Source: Sabethes cyaneus (lineage: Eukaryota; Arthropoda; Insecta; Diptera; Culicidae). From it: 64,000 nucleotides of DNA. The notes under the pieces are model-generated. The model had not been told where the DNA came from. It saw only the letters and a list, made by a program, of their open reading frames with translations, and did no database searches. A program made the translations under genes and the position numbers. Numbering within the stretch: position 1 is the stretch's first letter; each line of letters opens with the position of its first letter. Positions 12,473 through 23,614 of the stretch are shown here, in pieces. The DNA lies in NCBI RefSeq assembly GCF_943734655.1, contig NC_071354.1, positions 155,145,142 through 155,209,141 of the forward strand, given 5' to 3'.

Positions 12473-14388
12473 CTAGCTGACCCGACAAACTTCGTATTGC
12501 CACAAATTAACCTGTGTTGTACATAAATCATGAATCTCGGATGATCTTTGTCACTTCTCGAGTTTTGCAAGCCCCCCAGTGGGCGGCGCTTCCGACGGCG
12601 GGTCACCGGCAACACTCGCGACGGGCTCGTCCTGAATGATCTAGTGTTACTATAGATAGTTTTTGTGGTCTTGTTATTGATTAATGTTTTATGGAAGAGT
12701 CTCGAATTTCTCGAGTTGGATTAGTTTTTGAGTTTCGCAAAAAATTCTGTTTTATTTGTATGAGAGTCCATATCCCCCTACCACAGGGGTGAGAGGTCTC
12801 TAACTATCATAAAATAAATTCAAGACTCAAAAATCTCCTACATGCCAAATTTGGTTCCATTTGCTTGATTAGTACTCAAATTATAAGGAAATTTGTATTT
12901 CGTTTGTATAGGACCCCCCCTCCTAAAGTGGGGAGGGGTCCCAATTCATCATTGAAAAAAAAATTGTCTCCAAAAACACACACATGCCAAATTTGGTTCA
13001 ATTCGCTTGATTAGTTCTCGAGTTATGAGGAAATTTGTATTTCATTTGTACAGGAGCCCCTCCTCTTAAAGTGGGGAGGGGTCCTAATTCACCATAGAAA
13101 ATTTTCTTGCTCTCGAAAACCTTCACATGCCAAATTTGGTTGCATTTGCTTGATTAGTTCTCGAGTTATGAGGAAATTTGTATGGAAGTCCCCCCTCTTA
13201 AAGGGGAGAGGAGTTATAATTCCTCTTATAAAGAGGGGAGGGGTCTCAATTCACCATAGAATAAATTCTTGTCACCAAAAAAAACACCCACATGCCAAAT
13301 GTTGTTCTATTTGCTTGATTAGTTCTCGAGTTAGGAGGAAATTGGTATTTCATTTGTACAGGAGCCCCCCCTCTTAGAGTGGGGAGGGGTCCTAATTCAC
13401 CATAGAAAATTTTCTTGCCCTCGAAAACCTTCACATGCCAAAGTTGGTTCCATTTGCTTGATTAGTTCTCGAGTTATGAGGAAATTTGTATGGAAGCCCC
13501 CCCTCTTAAAGGGGAGAGGAGTTACAATTCCCCTTATAAAGAGGGAGGGGTCTCAATTTACCATAGAATAAATTCTTGTCACCGAAAACACCCACATGCC
13601 AAATTTGGTTCTATTTGCTTGATTAGTTCTCGAGTTATGAGGAAATTTGTATTTCATTTGTATAGGAGCCCCCCCTCCTAAAGTGGGGAGAGGTTCTTAT
13701 TCATCATAGAAAACATTCTTGCCTCCAAAAACACCTACATGCCAAATTTGGTTCCATTTGCTGGATTAGCTCTCGAGTTATAAGGAAATTTGTATTTCGT
13801 TTGTATAGGAGCCCCCCCCCCTCTTAAAGTGGGGAGGGGTCCCAATTCATCATAGAAAAAAATTTTGTCTTCAAAAACACACACATGCCAAATTTGGTTC
13901 CATTTGCTTGATTAGTTCTCGAGTTATGAGGAAATTGGTATTTCATTTGTACAGGAGCCCCCCCTCTTAAAGTGAGGAGGGGTCCTAATTCAACATAGAA
14001 AATTTTCTTGCCCTCGAAAACCTTCACATGCCAAATTTGGTTCCATTTGCTTGATTAGTTCTCGAGTTATGAGGAAATTTGTATGGAAACCCCCCCCTCT
14101 TAAAGGGGAGAGGAGTTATAATTCCCCTTATAAAGAGGGGAGGGGTCTCAAATTACCCTAGAAAAAATTCTTGTCACCGAAAACACCCACATGCCAAATT
14201 TGGTTCTATTTGCTTGATTAGTTCTCGAGTTATGCAGAAATTTGTGTTTCATTTGTATGGGAGCCCCCCCTCTTAGTGGGGGGAGGGGTCTCTAACCATC
14301 ACTAAAACCTTTCCTGGCCCCAAAAACCTCTACATGCAAATTTTCAAGCCGATTGGTTCAGTAGTTTTTGATTCTATAAAGAACACAG

Positions 14389-14458
<70 letters not shown>

Positions 14459-14480
14459 AATCCTTCTTTATAGGTATAGA
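12473..14480 (-). mobile_element. Non-autonomous Helitron, copy H2
   Basis: On the minus strand it begins TCTATACCTATAAAGAAGG (at 14,480) and ends GTCGGGTCAGCTAG (at 12,473), the TC...CTAG signature, inserted between A and T. The empty site survives in block X'. Inside are about ten tandem units of 140-165 bp, each with CCAAATTTGGTTCCATTTG and a C-run/G-run pair that can fold back. A (GACA)n microsatellite lies at about 14,389-14,458 next to the 5' end. There is no coding. It is about 0.75 kb longer than H1 through extra tandem units. Confidence 0.7.
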
Positions 14481-14805
14481 TTTTATTCAACTTGTGGCTG
14501 ATCTATGGTTTAGGTTTAGAAATGAAAACCTTTTTTCAGCTCTTAAACATCTAAATCTGGTGATTTTATCAAGCTTCAGGCTAATTAATAGCTGCTTTCG
14601 AAGCTGCAATGAAGCTTAATAGAAACTTTTTTGCACTTTTAAATAGCCAATTTGCGCAATGCTGTCAATTCTATTTTTAAAACGAGAAATAGTTTTGCAA
14701 TCTACTTTTCCAGTTGCTTAATCAACGCTTCATCAACCTTTATGCAGCCAAAAAAAATCTATTTTCAAATTTAAAAAAATGGAACGCTTCATTTTTATTT
14801 CGCCG

Positions 14806-15458
14806 CCCAAGTAACAACGGTAGCTGAATTGCAAGAGCAACGGCTGTTTACGGGTTGGTTTAAGGCGATCAAAGCTGCATAAAGTAAGCGCTCAAATGGT
14901 GTTTAAATAAGCGATGTGTAAGCTACTTTAAGTTTTTCAAACCAGTTCTCTCCCAAAAGCTGATAAAAAAGCTTAATAGCGGATTTTTTTTGCTAAACAA
15001 TCTGCTTCTAAACAGCCATAAACATCAAACCGTTTTACGGCTGCTTAAAGGTGTTAAAATGTAGAGTGGAAGCTTTCATTATGCTCACAGCTTTCAAACT
15101 ACTTTAAGTCTGCTTAAGGGTGTTAAAGTGGCTTTACAAACTTCTACCAAGTTTTCATTCGGCTCACAGCACACATACTGTCAGATCATAGAATTTCGCA
15201 ATTTGGCTGACAGCAAAAGTTTGTCAGTTATCGACATTATCGACTGCTACACGCTAGACGGGCTAGGCTTCAGGTGTAAAGATATTCTCACTGTCTGTTC
15301 TGCAGATGCAAATGGGGCGGATCATACGGTGAGTGCTTATGGATCAAAAGATGGCGGGTTCAACTCCCGGAAAAAAGACATGCATTTTTAATTAGCTAGC
15401 TTTACTCTTACAAGTAAAGTTAATTAAAGTTATTCGAAACTAAAAATATCGCGTTCAC
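14806..15458 (+). repeat. Block Y of the composite, with a tRNA-like B box
   Basis: It begins CCCAAGTAACAACGGTAGC. At 15,357-15,367 it contains GGTTCAACTCC, an exact match to the RNA polymerase III B-box consensus, next to GGCGGG...CCCGG, which can pair like a T-arm. No clear A box is seen. An 87-codon open frame (15,128-15,391) overlaps it. It has no recognisable domain and is present identically in Y', so it is more likely a repeat by-product than a gene. Confidence 0.6.
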
Positions 15459-15825
15459 GGCGAAATAAAAATGAAGCGTTCCATTTTTTTAAATTTGAAA
15501 ATAGATTTTTTTTGGCTGCATAAAGGTTGATGAAGCGTTGATTAAGCAACTGGAAAAGTAGATTGCAAAACTATTTCTCGTTTTAAAAATAGAATTGACA
15601 GCATTGCGCAAATTGGCTATTTAAAAGTGCAAAAAAGTTTCTATTAAGCTTCATTGCAGCTTCGAAAGCAGCTATTAATTAGCCTGAAGCTTGATAAAAT
15701 CACCAGATTTAGATGTTTAAGAGCTGAAAAAAGGTTTTCATTTCTAAACCTAAACCATAGATCAGCCACAAGTTGAATAAAATCAGCTATAAAAGCGTTT
15801 GATCGGCCTGAAATTGTTACTTGGG
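15459..15825 (-). repeat. Block X' (inverted X without the Helitron)
   Basis: This is the reverse complement of X, ending TTGTTACTTGGG. It reads AATAAAATCAGC where X carries Helitron H2, so it preserves the empty insertion site. Confidence 0.75.
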
Positions 15826-16479
15826 CGTGAACGCGATATTTTTAGTTTCGAATAACTTTAATTAACTTTACTTGTAAGAGTAAAGCTAGCTAATTAAAAA
15901 TGCATGTCTTTTTTCCGGGAGTTGAACCCGCCATCTTTTGATCCATAAGCACTCACCGTATGATCCGCCCCATTTGCATCTGCAGAACAGACAGTGAGAA
16001 TATCTTTACACCTGAAGCCTAGCCCGTCTAGCGTGTAGCAGTCGATAATGTCGATAACTGACAAACTTTTGCTGTCAGCCAAATTGCGAAATTCTATGAT
16101 CTGACAGTATGTGTGCTGTGAGCCGAATGAAAACTTGGTAGAAGTTTGTAAAGCCACTTTAACACCCTTAAGCAGACTTAAAGTAGTTTGAAAGCTGTGA
16201 GCATAATGAAAGCTTCCACTCTACATTTTAACACCTTTAAGCAGCCGTAAAACGGTTTGATGTTTATGGCTGTTTAGAAGCAGATTGTTTAGCAAAAAAA
16301 ATCCGCTATTAAGCTTTTTTATCAGCTTTTGGGAGAGAACTGGTTTGAAAAACTTAAAGTAGCTTACACATCGCTTATTTAAACACCATTTGAGCGCTTA
16401 CTTTATGCAGCTTTGATCGCCTTAAACCAACCCGTAAACAGCCGTTGCTCTTGCAATTCAGCTACCGTTGTTACTTGGG
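15826..16479 (-). repeat. Block Y' (inverted copy of Y)
   Basis: This is the reverse complement of Y. The 87-codon frame at 15,894-16,157 translates identically to the one in Y. The two copies therefore diverged very recently or are being homogenised. Confidence 0.8.
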
Positions 16480-17456
16480 TAGCGACCTAATTCCTTCAAA
16501 CAAAATGTGCGTTTTCAATAGATGTGAAAGTGCTCAGAAGGCATAATTTGTGAGAAATGAACACGAAAGGAGATATTAAGGAAAAACGGATTTTTTAGGT
16601 CCACCCCGACCAAAAACTTTAAATTACCCCAGTCCATCAACCATAAAAGATAGGGCTTCCATTTCTTTAGCAAAGTTACTCAAAATGTAATGTTCTTTAA
16701 CTTTGCAGAACATTTTATTAACCTAACTTCAACCATAAAAAAGTTTATATTTTGCACACGCCTACTATGGTGATCACCCTAATGCCATATACAGCAAAAA
16801 ATGCGGAAGTTGAAATAACAAATTTTCTCCGAATATACTTTATACCTAGGACTAACAGTTTAAGCGTAATTACTTTTGTCCACCTAGATTTGAGTTTCAT
16901 CCCACGGTGCGCCGTTTCGCTCGCAAATTTTAAAACCTTTATAACTGCTTGGAGCGATAAGGTAAAAACTTATGAACGGTAGCGGGTGCCTTCCACAACG
17001 CCGTGTGGTGTTCCATATCCGCCGCTGCTGCTGCTCAGTAAGAATGATTTTGATTCGATGTAATGCTTATTATGATACCTATAGGAAAACATTTCGAAAC
17101 AAGGTAATTTTTCGATTTAAGGACAGTTTTTTCTAAGTAATTTTTATACAAAGCATCAGATTATGTTTTGTTCCGAAATATTTAATGTGCGAACCTGCAT
17201 GTCCCATGCGGGTTAAAAGCTATCCTACTTCCTTTTATAAATCTTGATTTGGTTAAATTATGCATTTCAATCGAAAACGGGTTTTCAATTGAGAGATGTG
17301 AATATAATATTCAAATAAAGTATGGTTTAAAAATTCGTTAATTTAATCTTTAATCGTTTTAACTTTCATGTCCATATTATTCGCTACGAAATGTACAGAA
17401 TGTTTTCGGATAGGTAGATAAGTGCGCTGCGCAGATAGCACGAAAGAAAGAAAAAA

Positions 17457-19605
17457 CCCGATTTAATCCACCTAGTGGTGAAAGGAACCTTTGTTATACG
17501 GTCTTACTTGCTATTTGAGATAGAAATCGACACGGCTTCGGAACATAATTCATCTATTGGTTATCGATACGCAGTGCGTTGGTTTACATAAAATTTTTGA
17601 AAATTGAATAAGTTTACAAAATTTGATCAAAATAAGAACACTTTTAAATTTTGATAGATCCTTTTTTCATGAAATTGCTGAGTAAGGATAAGTAAGTTAT
17701 TATTAATTTGTTGTTATTAATCTGAGTAAGTGCAAATAAAAGTAAATTGTAAGAGGAAATCTTATTCTTTAACATATACATTGTTTAGTAAAGGTCTAGT
17801 TTATAGGTTTTTGAACTATGCATAGTTTCCTGTAATGCTATTCCACAGAGAACAGACATCCATTCACGAACAAATTTTTTGGGAATTGTTGGATAAAATT
17901 TCAAATTAAAATCACCTAATATGCTAGCGTCACCACCACTATAGTTTCCCAACTAAATGATTCTTTTGATTTGCACACTGATAACCTTTGGCTCCTCTGG
18001 CGCTAGTTTATATGGACTATAAGCGTTATGCTAGCGCATGAAGCTAGCTGTTTTGAGTTTAGTGTAGAATTTTATGCGCCTTCAGCGACATCATCACTAT
18101 AGTTTCCCAACTAATTTGACATAAGTTTTATCCAAGTAGGGACCTTTTGCTTGGATGTCTGTTCTCTGTGGCTATTCTATTTGAATCACATCAGTAGAGT
18201 TTTCTTGTATAATTTGCATCAATTTTTATTAACCTTCGGTTACTCACGCTGTTGTATTTGATACAACACGTGTAGGTTTTCCAACGCCATATTGTTATAA
18301 AGTTACAAAACGTTGTTTAACTAACGTATATTCTTCAACAAACTTATTGTGCGCAAAATGTCATAATTATTCAATGCATTAATAATTTAAACTGTTGGGA
18401 AAATGTATGCAGCAAAACTATCAGCAAATGTAAAATGTTTAAAATGTATCCGTCTGCTGGTAGTCGAGTAATTCGGAGTCAAAATTGGGGCATTCTTTAT
18501 AATCAAAGTTCTACAGTTCCTAAACAAGCAAACATACAGGTATACTATTTTCAGCAAAGTTGTGTATTTTTATTATTTGTACAATTTTGTAGTACATATA
18601 AAAGTTATACAACAATTACAAAAAGAGCAAAAATAGAAAAACTGATTTTACAAATTCATATACAATAAATAAGATTTTTCTATCTTCGCTGCAGAGATAG
18701 AAGGTTACAGTCTTCAACAAAATTTCTTGTAATAATATGTTCTATAACTTTGCAGAACACATCAATGTGTTATATTGACACTGAAGAAAAATAAATTTTT
18801 TATTTCACTTTTAGGGGGATTAATCAAAATTTAAATTCTACCAGACGATAGAGCTTTCAATTTCAAGAAACTCTTACAATGGTTTAATAAACTTAAAACC
18901 AAGTTTTCCCAGTCAAAACTCCCTTGCACACATTTTCTTTGGTTTGGGACTATTTTGCGCGCGAGTAACTGTATTACAAAAGTTGGCGCGAGTGTTCGAG
19001 GGTTAATATCTTTTGACCGGTAAAACCAATTCTTATGAAATTTTGCATATATATTCGTAGTGTGAAAACCTCTCGTTTGATATTAAAATAATTGAAATTA
19101 GGTAAATTTTCTTCGTTAAAATCATTCTAAATTATTGTTAATTTTGGTGTGGTGTATTGAATTACTCATAACTTTCAAATTAAAGATCCAATCAAAAAAT
19201 CATTCAATAGTGATCTATTAGGATATATTATCTTTCAAATGAGACTAATAGCGCATAAATCGGTTTGGCCATCTCTAAGAAACAGGCGATAATTATTACC
19301 TTGTCAAAACAGGTTTTTTAAGGCTAACTTTTAAACTACTTGTTTGTTTTCAATAAAGAAATCCTGAACAATTTAGATTTAATAAGGGCTTTCATTTGAT
19401 ACTAAGATCGTTGAAATCGGTCATGCAGTTCCGGAGAAACCCATGTCACGTATTTTTCACATTTTTGCTTATAACTTTTAAACGAAACTTCGTATCACGA
19501 AACAACTCAATAGTGATCTACTAGACAATAATACCTTTCAAACAAAAGTAATAGCGAACGATTCGGTTCAGCCATCTCTGAGAAACAGGCGATAGAAAAA
19601 ATCAT

Positions 19606-19651
<46 letters not shown>

Positions 19652-19766
19652 TTGCTCAAATCGTCGAACCCTATCGAATGGTATATGTGACTTGGCCCTC
19701 CGGGCCTCGGATCAATTTCGTGTTTTTCGACCAATTTTTAAACCTTTGTTATAGTATAACAAAGGT
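17457..19766 (-). repeat. Dispersed repeat family E, copy 2 (inverted)
   Basis: Near-identical reverse copy of 7,053-9,356, with the same internal 327-bp MITE (17,844-18,170) and an (AC)n run at about 19,614-19,647. The inserted site has A-runs on both sides (AAAAA before 17,457 and after 19,766), again suggesting a homopolymer target with a roughly 5-bp duplication. Confidence 0.75.
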
Positions 19767-20583
19767 AAAAAGGCAGAGTATGAGTGGGGCGCTCGGCTGT
19801 CGGTTTTCGCCCGGTGCCGCTCCGTGCCCACTCAACACATATAAAACCGAACCTAACAAAAAAAATTGGCACCGATGTGCGGAGTCATATTTGTTCGTAC
19901 GAGAGTCGGCGAAGTGCACTGAAACCGGGTGCGTGTGACGTATGAACGAAGTAGAATGTTTTAGCACGGCGTGCGGAGCGGCGCGTGCTTTCACATGTCT
20001 GCCTATATATAAGGCTAAAGCTGACACAAATACCAATACACAGAATGCACATGATGCGTACTTACACAACGATGAAAAGTTGTATTCGAATTTATTGAAC
20101 ACCCTGTAAACATCAAAACCCCAGTTTCTCCACTAGCATGTAATTAGGCCGATAAAATAGGCAATCGCTTACTGCTGTTGTCTGTTGTCACCGCAAAACT
20201 AGTTATCTTCAATGAACCGGTATGCAGGCAAAACCGACACGTTACCATCTGACTTTCTTTTGATCTGCTGTTGAAGTACAGCAATAGGCTCCACCGAATA
20301 GGCCCTTGGGTGGTGCTGTTTGTTCATCGCAATTTCCCAGGTTTCTACAGATAGATATAGCTGGTTTTTGGTAGACGATAAGCCTTTGATAAGCCCCAAA
20401 AATCAGCTTTATGGTTAATTGCGCAACTAAGAGATTACGGTGGGCGCTCGCGCAGTACCAACCATTGAGTTATTCGGGGAATCGTTCCTCATTTCTGGCG
20501 ACTATAACGTACACTATAAATTTCATAACGTTTTATTAAGACTAAAATACACTCAGATATTCAGTATATGTTATTCTACCATT

Positions 20584-21110
20584 TGGTATAACAATCTTGT
20601 CTCAAATAAATATAGTTCCTACATATTTGCTGAATATTGTTCAGGCTATTGTTCAATGGGCCGAAAATACCCACACGTACCCTACTTATTCTGTGCCACA
20701 TCACGGCCTTCTTTACGAATTTGTTAGCAAACACGAACTTATATTTGCCACGCACAGTTGTAATGTAAAATTTTTAAAGTTGCATGAAATCCATTTTCAC
20801 GTAGGGTTCCTTGTCCATTAAAATACATCCGCTGAATTTCGTCAAAACTTGCTCGTACAAGCGCCCAATACGCTGCTTGGCTACCAAATTCTGCTACTGG
20901 CACTGTACGACATAGAACCTTGTTGAGCGAAGATATTTCGCGTGGTTTGATAATTGGTCTCGTACCTTCTAGCCAAATCCCGGATGGAGATGTCAGAATT
21001 GGAATTAACGCACCTCAATATCTTCATCCTCAGCTGTCGGTCTTTAGTTCGGGTTTGGTGTGGCGGAATATTTTGAAGAAACTTGCACCAGTTGTTCTTC
21101 TTAAATATGT
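20584..21110 (-). pseudogene. Decayed DD37E-type (ITm) transposase fragment
   Basis: Minus-strand translation across frames gives DISIRDLARRYETNYQTTRN (DNA-binding half), then CILMDKEPYVKMDFMQL, which matches the MDDETYVK-type first catalytic Asp region seen at 56,094. It goes on to KFYITTVRGKYKFVFANK and KKAVMW. In-frame stops and shifts are frequent. The second and third catalytic residues are not recognisable, so this is a partial relic. Confidence 0.55.
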
Positions 21111-23614
21111 AAACAAAGTTATGTCAACTTGTTTCAACTTGTTTCTTTCCATAAGAGGCGTGCCGGTGACGCAGGAGGAGCGTCCAGATTTAATTTTATC
21201 AGACTTTATTCATAATTGTGATTTTTAGATATGGAATACTCAGTAAATTTCTCTAATACGAAGTGCTTTTGTTTTGTTTTGTTGAAAATAAATACTAATT
21301 TTGTGTTTCGTGTTTTCAGCTTTTTATACTAGGCGAACATTGTCACTGAGTATTGGTCAAATGCAGAAATGTATTGTCGTGATTAAGCAATTCTTATAGA
21401 TGTAATATTGCTTTATATTCTATAGAGATTATCCTTTGTACATGTGTAAAACAAAAATTTTCTTCCCTTATGAATACTTTTTAAATAGCAACCACACTTT
21501 CATTCAATTAAATTTCATTCACATGATATTATCAACATGATTTTTTTGTTTATTAAAGAGATTTAAACCAGAGTGGCTCATTCGCCTCTAGAAAAAAGTA
21601 TAAGTATGAGGGAACTAAGCAGTATATTGTTCAAACAAACTATTACCATTGAACAAAACCATATTTTTTACAACTGCATACGTTTCGAGTATAGACTCGA
21701 AATAAATTACTGAACAACATTGCAATTAGTAATTAAAATACGCATATCTGTTAAGCATGGGCGGAAAAAAATGGAGCAAAAATGGCTAGACTGAAATATT
21801 TCAGAACAGAATAGAGTCCCTAGATTGTATATCCTTGATAGTACGAATGTTAGTCGTTAGTTGCTTATTATTATTCCGTCCAAGCGTCAGGTATAAGTCA
21901 TTGCAGTCGTACAGAAGTACGTAGTAAAATTTGCAATATTTCTGTCATTTTTCACATAATTTTAAATTGTACAAAATCTCTCGCCGGTAAAAAATATCCA
22001 TTTGTCTTTCGAAATATCTGTGATTAGTAAAATTTCTATAATAATTGTATTACCTAACAGATTCACTTTAACTCATTCATGTAAATTACGCATTTAAGAT
22101 TTTTGTTTGAGCGCTATGTGATAAAATCAAGCAATGTTTTAGTAGAACTTTTTTATATAATTTTGCTTCCTAGTTTTTGATACCAGATGCTTAAAACTGT
22201 CCCAGTAATAAATGTTTTAAAACACTAAAATAAATCAAATAAATCATAATTTACCAGTTGTAGGAGCAAACAGTATTTTTTCCTAACAAACCAAATCAAA
22301 AGTTTACGAGCAATTTATCGAGTCAATTGCCGGGTGAAACTCGGTGTAGGCAAAAGCAGGGAACTGTTTGCATATTCAATTGAAAATCATTTATCACACG
22401 ATTACGATAAGGACCTATATTGTGATTTTGATGTAAGCTTAATGCATTATGTTGGCTCTCCATTTGGTCGTACGTAGGTATAGGCGATTAGTATTACCAA
22501 AATGAATCGTTCCAAGGTGAAGTGAGCCGATCGAAATAAAATATGGTGATGTGATGTTCCTACGTGGCACGTAGACAAAACATTTCGTAATTTCTTTCAA
22601 TGCGTAGAGAAACACCCGACGGCACCGTATTGTACTCTAAGATTGACCAACTGCTAGTATACTTTACTGGCTTATTGCGTCGTCCGCTCGCTGGTCTCGT
22701 AAATCATGAAGAGGTGAGTAGTCGATGGTCAAACAATGCAACAACATCAGCCAACATCAGTTGATGATGTGCACGTACATTGGAGTGGTTTATTTTTTTA
22801 GTTAACAGTATGATGACAAACTTTCCAGAATTGGTTGGGCGCCTAACAAATGTGTGCACTAAAAGTTGAACCAGATAAAATGGGAAAAGTCCGTTCCGAT
22901 GTTCGATCGAATCGAAAATCTGATTTTATATGGCAATGGTTTTCTTCTACCACAACTAACTGAATTTCATAAATAAAACCTCTAAATCAAACAATTGCCA
23001 AAACCAACAAAACACTGATTCTTTCAGCAGAACCAACGCGCAGCACAGGTAAATCATGGACACGCTTCGCCATACTGACAGGACTCTATAAAAATTCGCT
23101 CCCAATTAAGATAAGAGCGATCTAATCAAATCCAAATCTATCATTGATTACAGATTTTAGGGAGCCGTACGCTACCGCATTCCTTCATCTTTCAGCATAC
23201 GTTTTTTATGATGGTTGGTAGGTAGGTACCTACCTATTTTTGAAATTTCCATGTGACACTGCGGTAATAATTCACGTCACGTGGCACTTGCACAAAATTG
23301 GCAGCAGAACCAATTGCAATTGGGATGGTATGACGAATCGACGCTCGTTTCTTATCCGGAATACCTAAATTAGGCGCATAACAATGGTGATAACAGACGT
23401 ACAGCGTTGAAATGAAAGAAATGATTCCTGGTGCTGTCAAGAAGCAGCTGAAATCAAAACGGCAGGAATCACGGTAAGTTGATAAGCAATCAATCAGTTA
23501 TCACTGATGTTTGTTGCGAGGTTTTTTGTTCCTCAATAGGTTCCGATATATGTGAAACCGTTAGTTTGACGCGAAAATTTAGCAAGAGATGACGCCTTAT
23601 AGAACGGTCTTCGT
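21111..23614. other. AT-rich intergenic and upstream region of the Toll-like locus
   Basis: No coding region is supported. A possible 5' untranslated exon ends ATCACG|GTAAGTTG at 23,472. A pyrimidine-rich acceptor (TTCCTCAATAG) ends at 23,539, just before the presumed Toll start; this pairing is inference. The 68-codon minus-strand open frame at 23,234-23,440 has no motif. Confidence 0.4.

Larger units (their letters stand above)
12430..16479. mobile_element. Composite TA-flanked element, order X-Y-X'-Y'
   Basis: The outer ends CCCAAGTAACAA (12,430) and TTGTTACTTGGG (16,479) are inverted and flanked by TA (12,428-12,429 and 16,480-16,481). Removing it restores the palindromic host sequence exactly. 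Inside are two block types. X is 12,430-14,805 including a Helitron (about 370 bp without it) and its inverted copy X' is 15,459-15,825. Y is 14,806-15,458 and its inverted copy Y' is 15,826-16,479. X and Y each begin with CCCAAGTAACAA. The inverted pairs interleave instead of nesting. There is no transposase. Confidence 0.75.
11413..16909. mobile_element. Long palindromic transposon with Transib-like ends
   Basis: The left end CACCGTGGGATGAAAC and the right end GTTTCATCCCACGGTG are inverted, and CGCCG is duplicated at 11,408-11,412 and 16,910-16,914. When the composite at 12,430-16,479 is removed, the whole element is one inverted repeat of about 1.45 kb, with arms of roughly 0.7 kb meeting near 12,135. 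The arms encode matching short open frames (11,226-11,570 minus; 16,752-16,982 plus) that are by-products of the repeat. CAC-GTG ends with a GC-rich 5-bp duplication are features of Transib elements; the family call is inference. Confidence 0.6.
11070..20001. mobile_element. Non-autonomous hAT-type transposon hosting further insertions
   Basis: The 8-bp target duplication CCTATATA (11,062-11,069 and 20,002-20,009) and ends CAGACTTGT...ACATGTCTG (8 of 9 positions inverted) fit the hAT superfamily. Mariner copy 2 supplies the near-empty site (TTAGCCTATACATAAGG). Its own sequence is only about 1.1 kb: 11,070-11,412, 16,910-17,456 and 19,767-20,001. It is GC-rich near the ends with several GTGCG/CGCAC words. 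No transposase remains. Confidence 0.75.
4276..20106 (-). mobile_element. DD37D mariner-like (ITm) transposon, copy 1, with nested insertions
   Basis: The left end CAGGGTGTTCAATAAG (4,276) and the right end, whose reverse complement is CAGGGTGTTCAATAAA (20,106), form terminal inverted repeats. TA is duplicated at 4,274-4,275 and 20,107-20,108. The element itself accounts for 4,276-5,408, 11,028-11,069 and 20,002-20,106. The rest is later insertions: a 116-bp retroposed fragment, a LINE at 5,409 and a hAT at 11,070. Comparison with copy 2 (36,600-37,872) shows the uninterrupted order, which makes the assignment firm. Its transposase is dead (separate entry). Confidence 0.85.

Noticed and set aside
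12840..14300. CRISPR-like array (regular repeats of about 150 bp)
   Set aside because: The units are diverged, variable in length, lie inside a Helitron, and this is eukaryotic DNA.
15128..15391. 87-codon open frame, duplicated identically at 15,894-16,157, as a conserved gene
   Set aside because: Identity follows from Y and Y' being a recent inverted duplication of DNA. No domain is visible and a tRNA-like B box overlaps it.
20920..21228. 102-codon plus-strand open frame as a gene
   Set aside because: The minus strand here translates as transposase remnants, which explains the sequence better.
23234..23440. 68-codon minus-strand open frame just upstream of the Toll-like start
   Set aside because: No motif, no splice partner, no promoter seen; could be chance.
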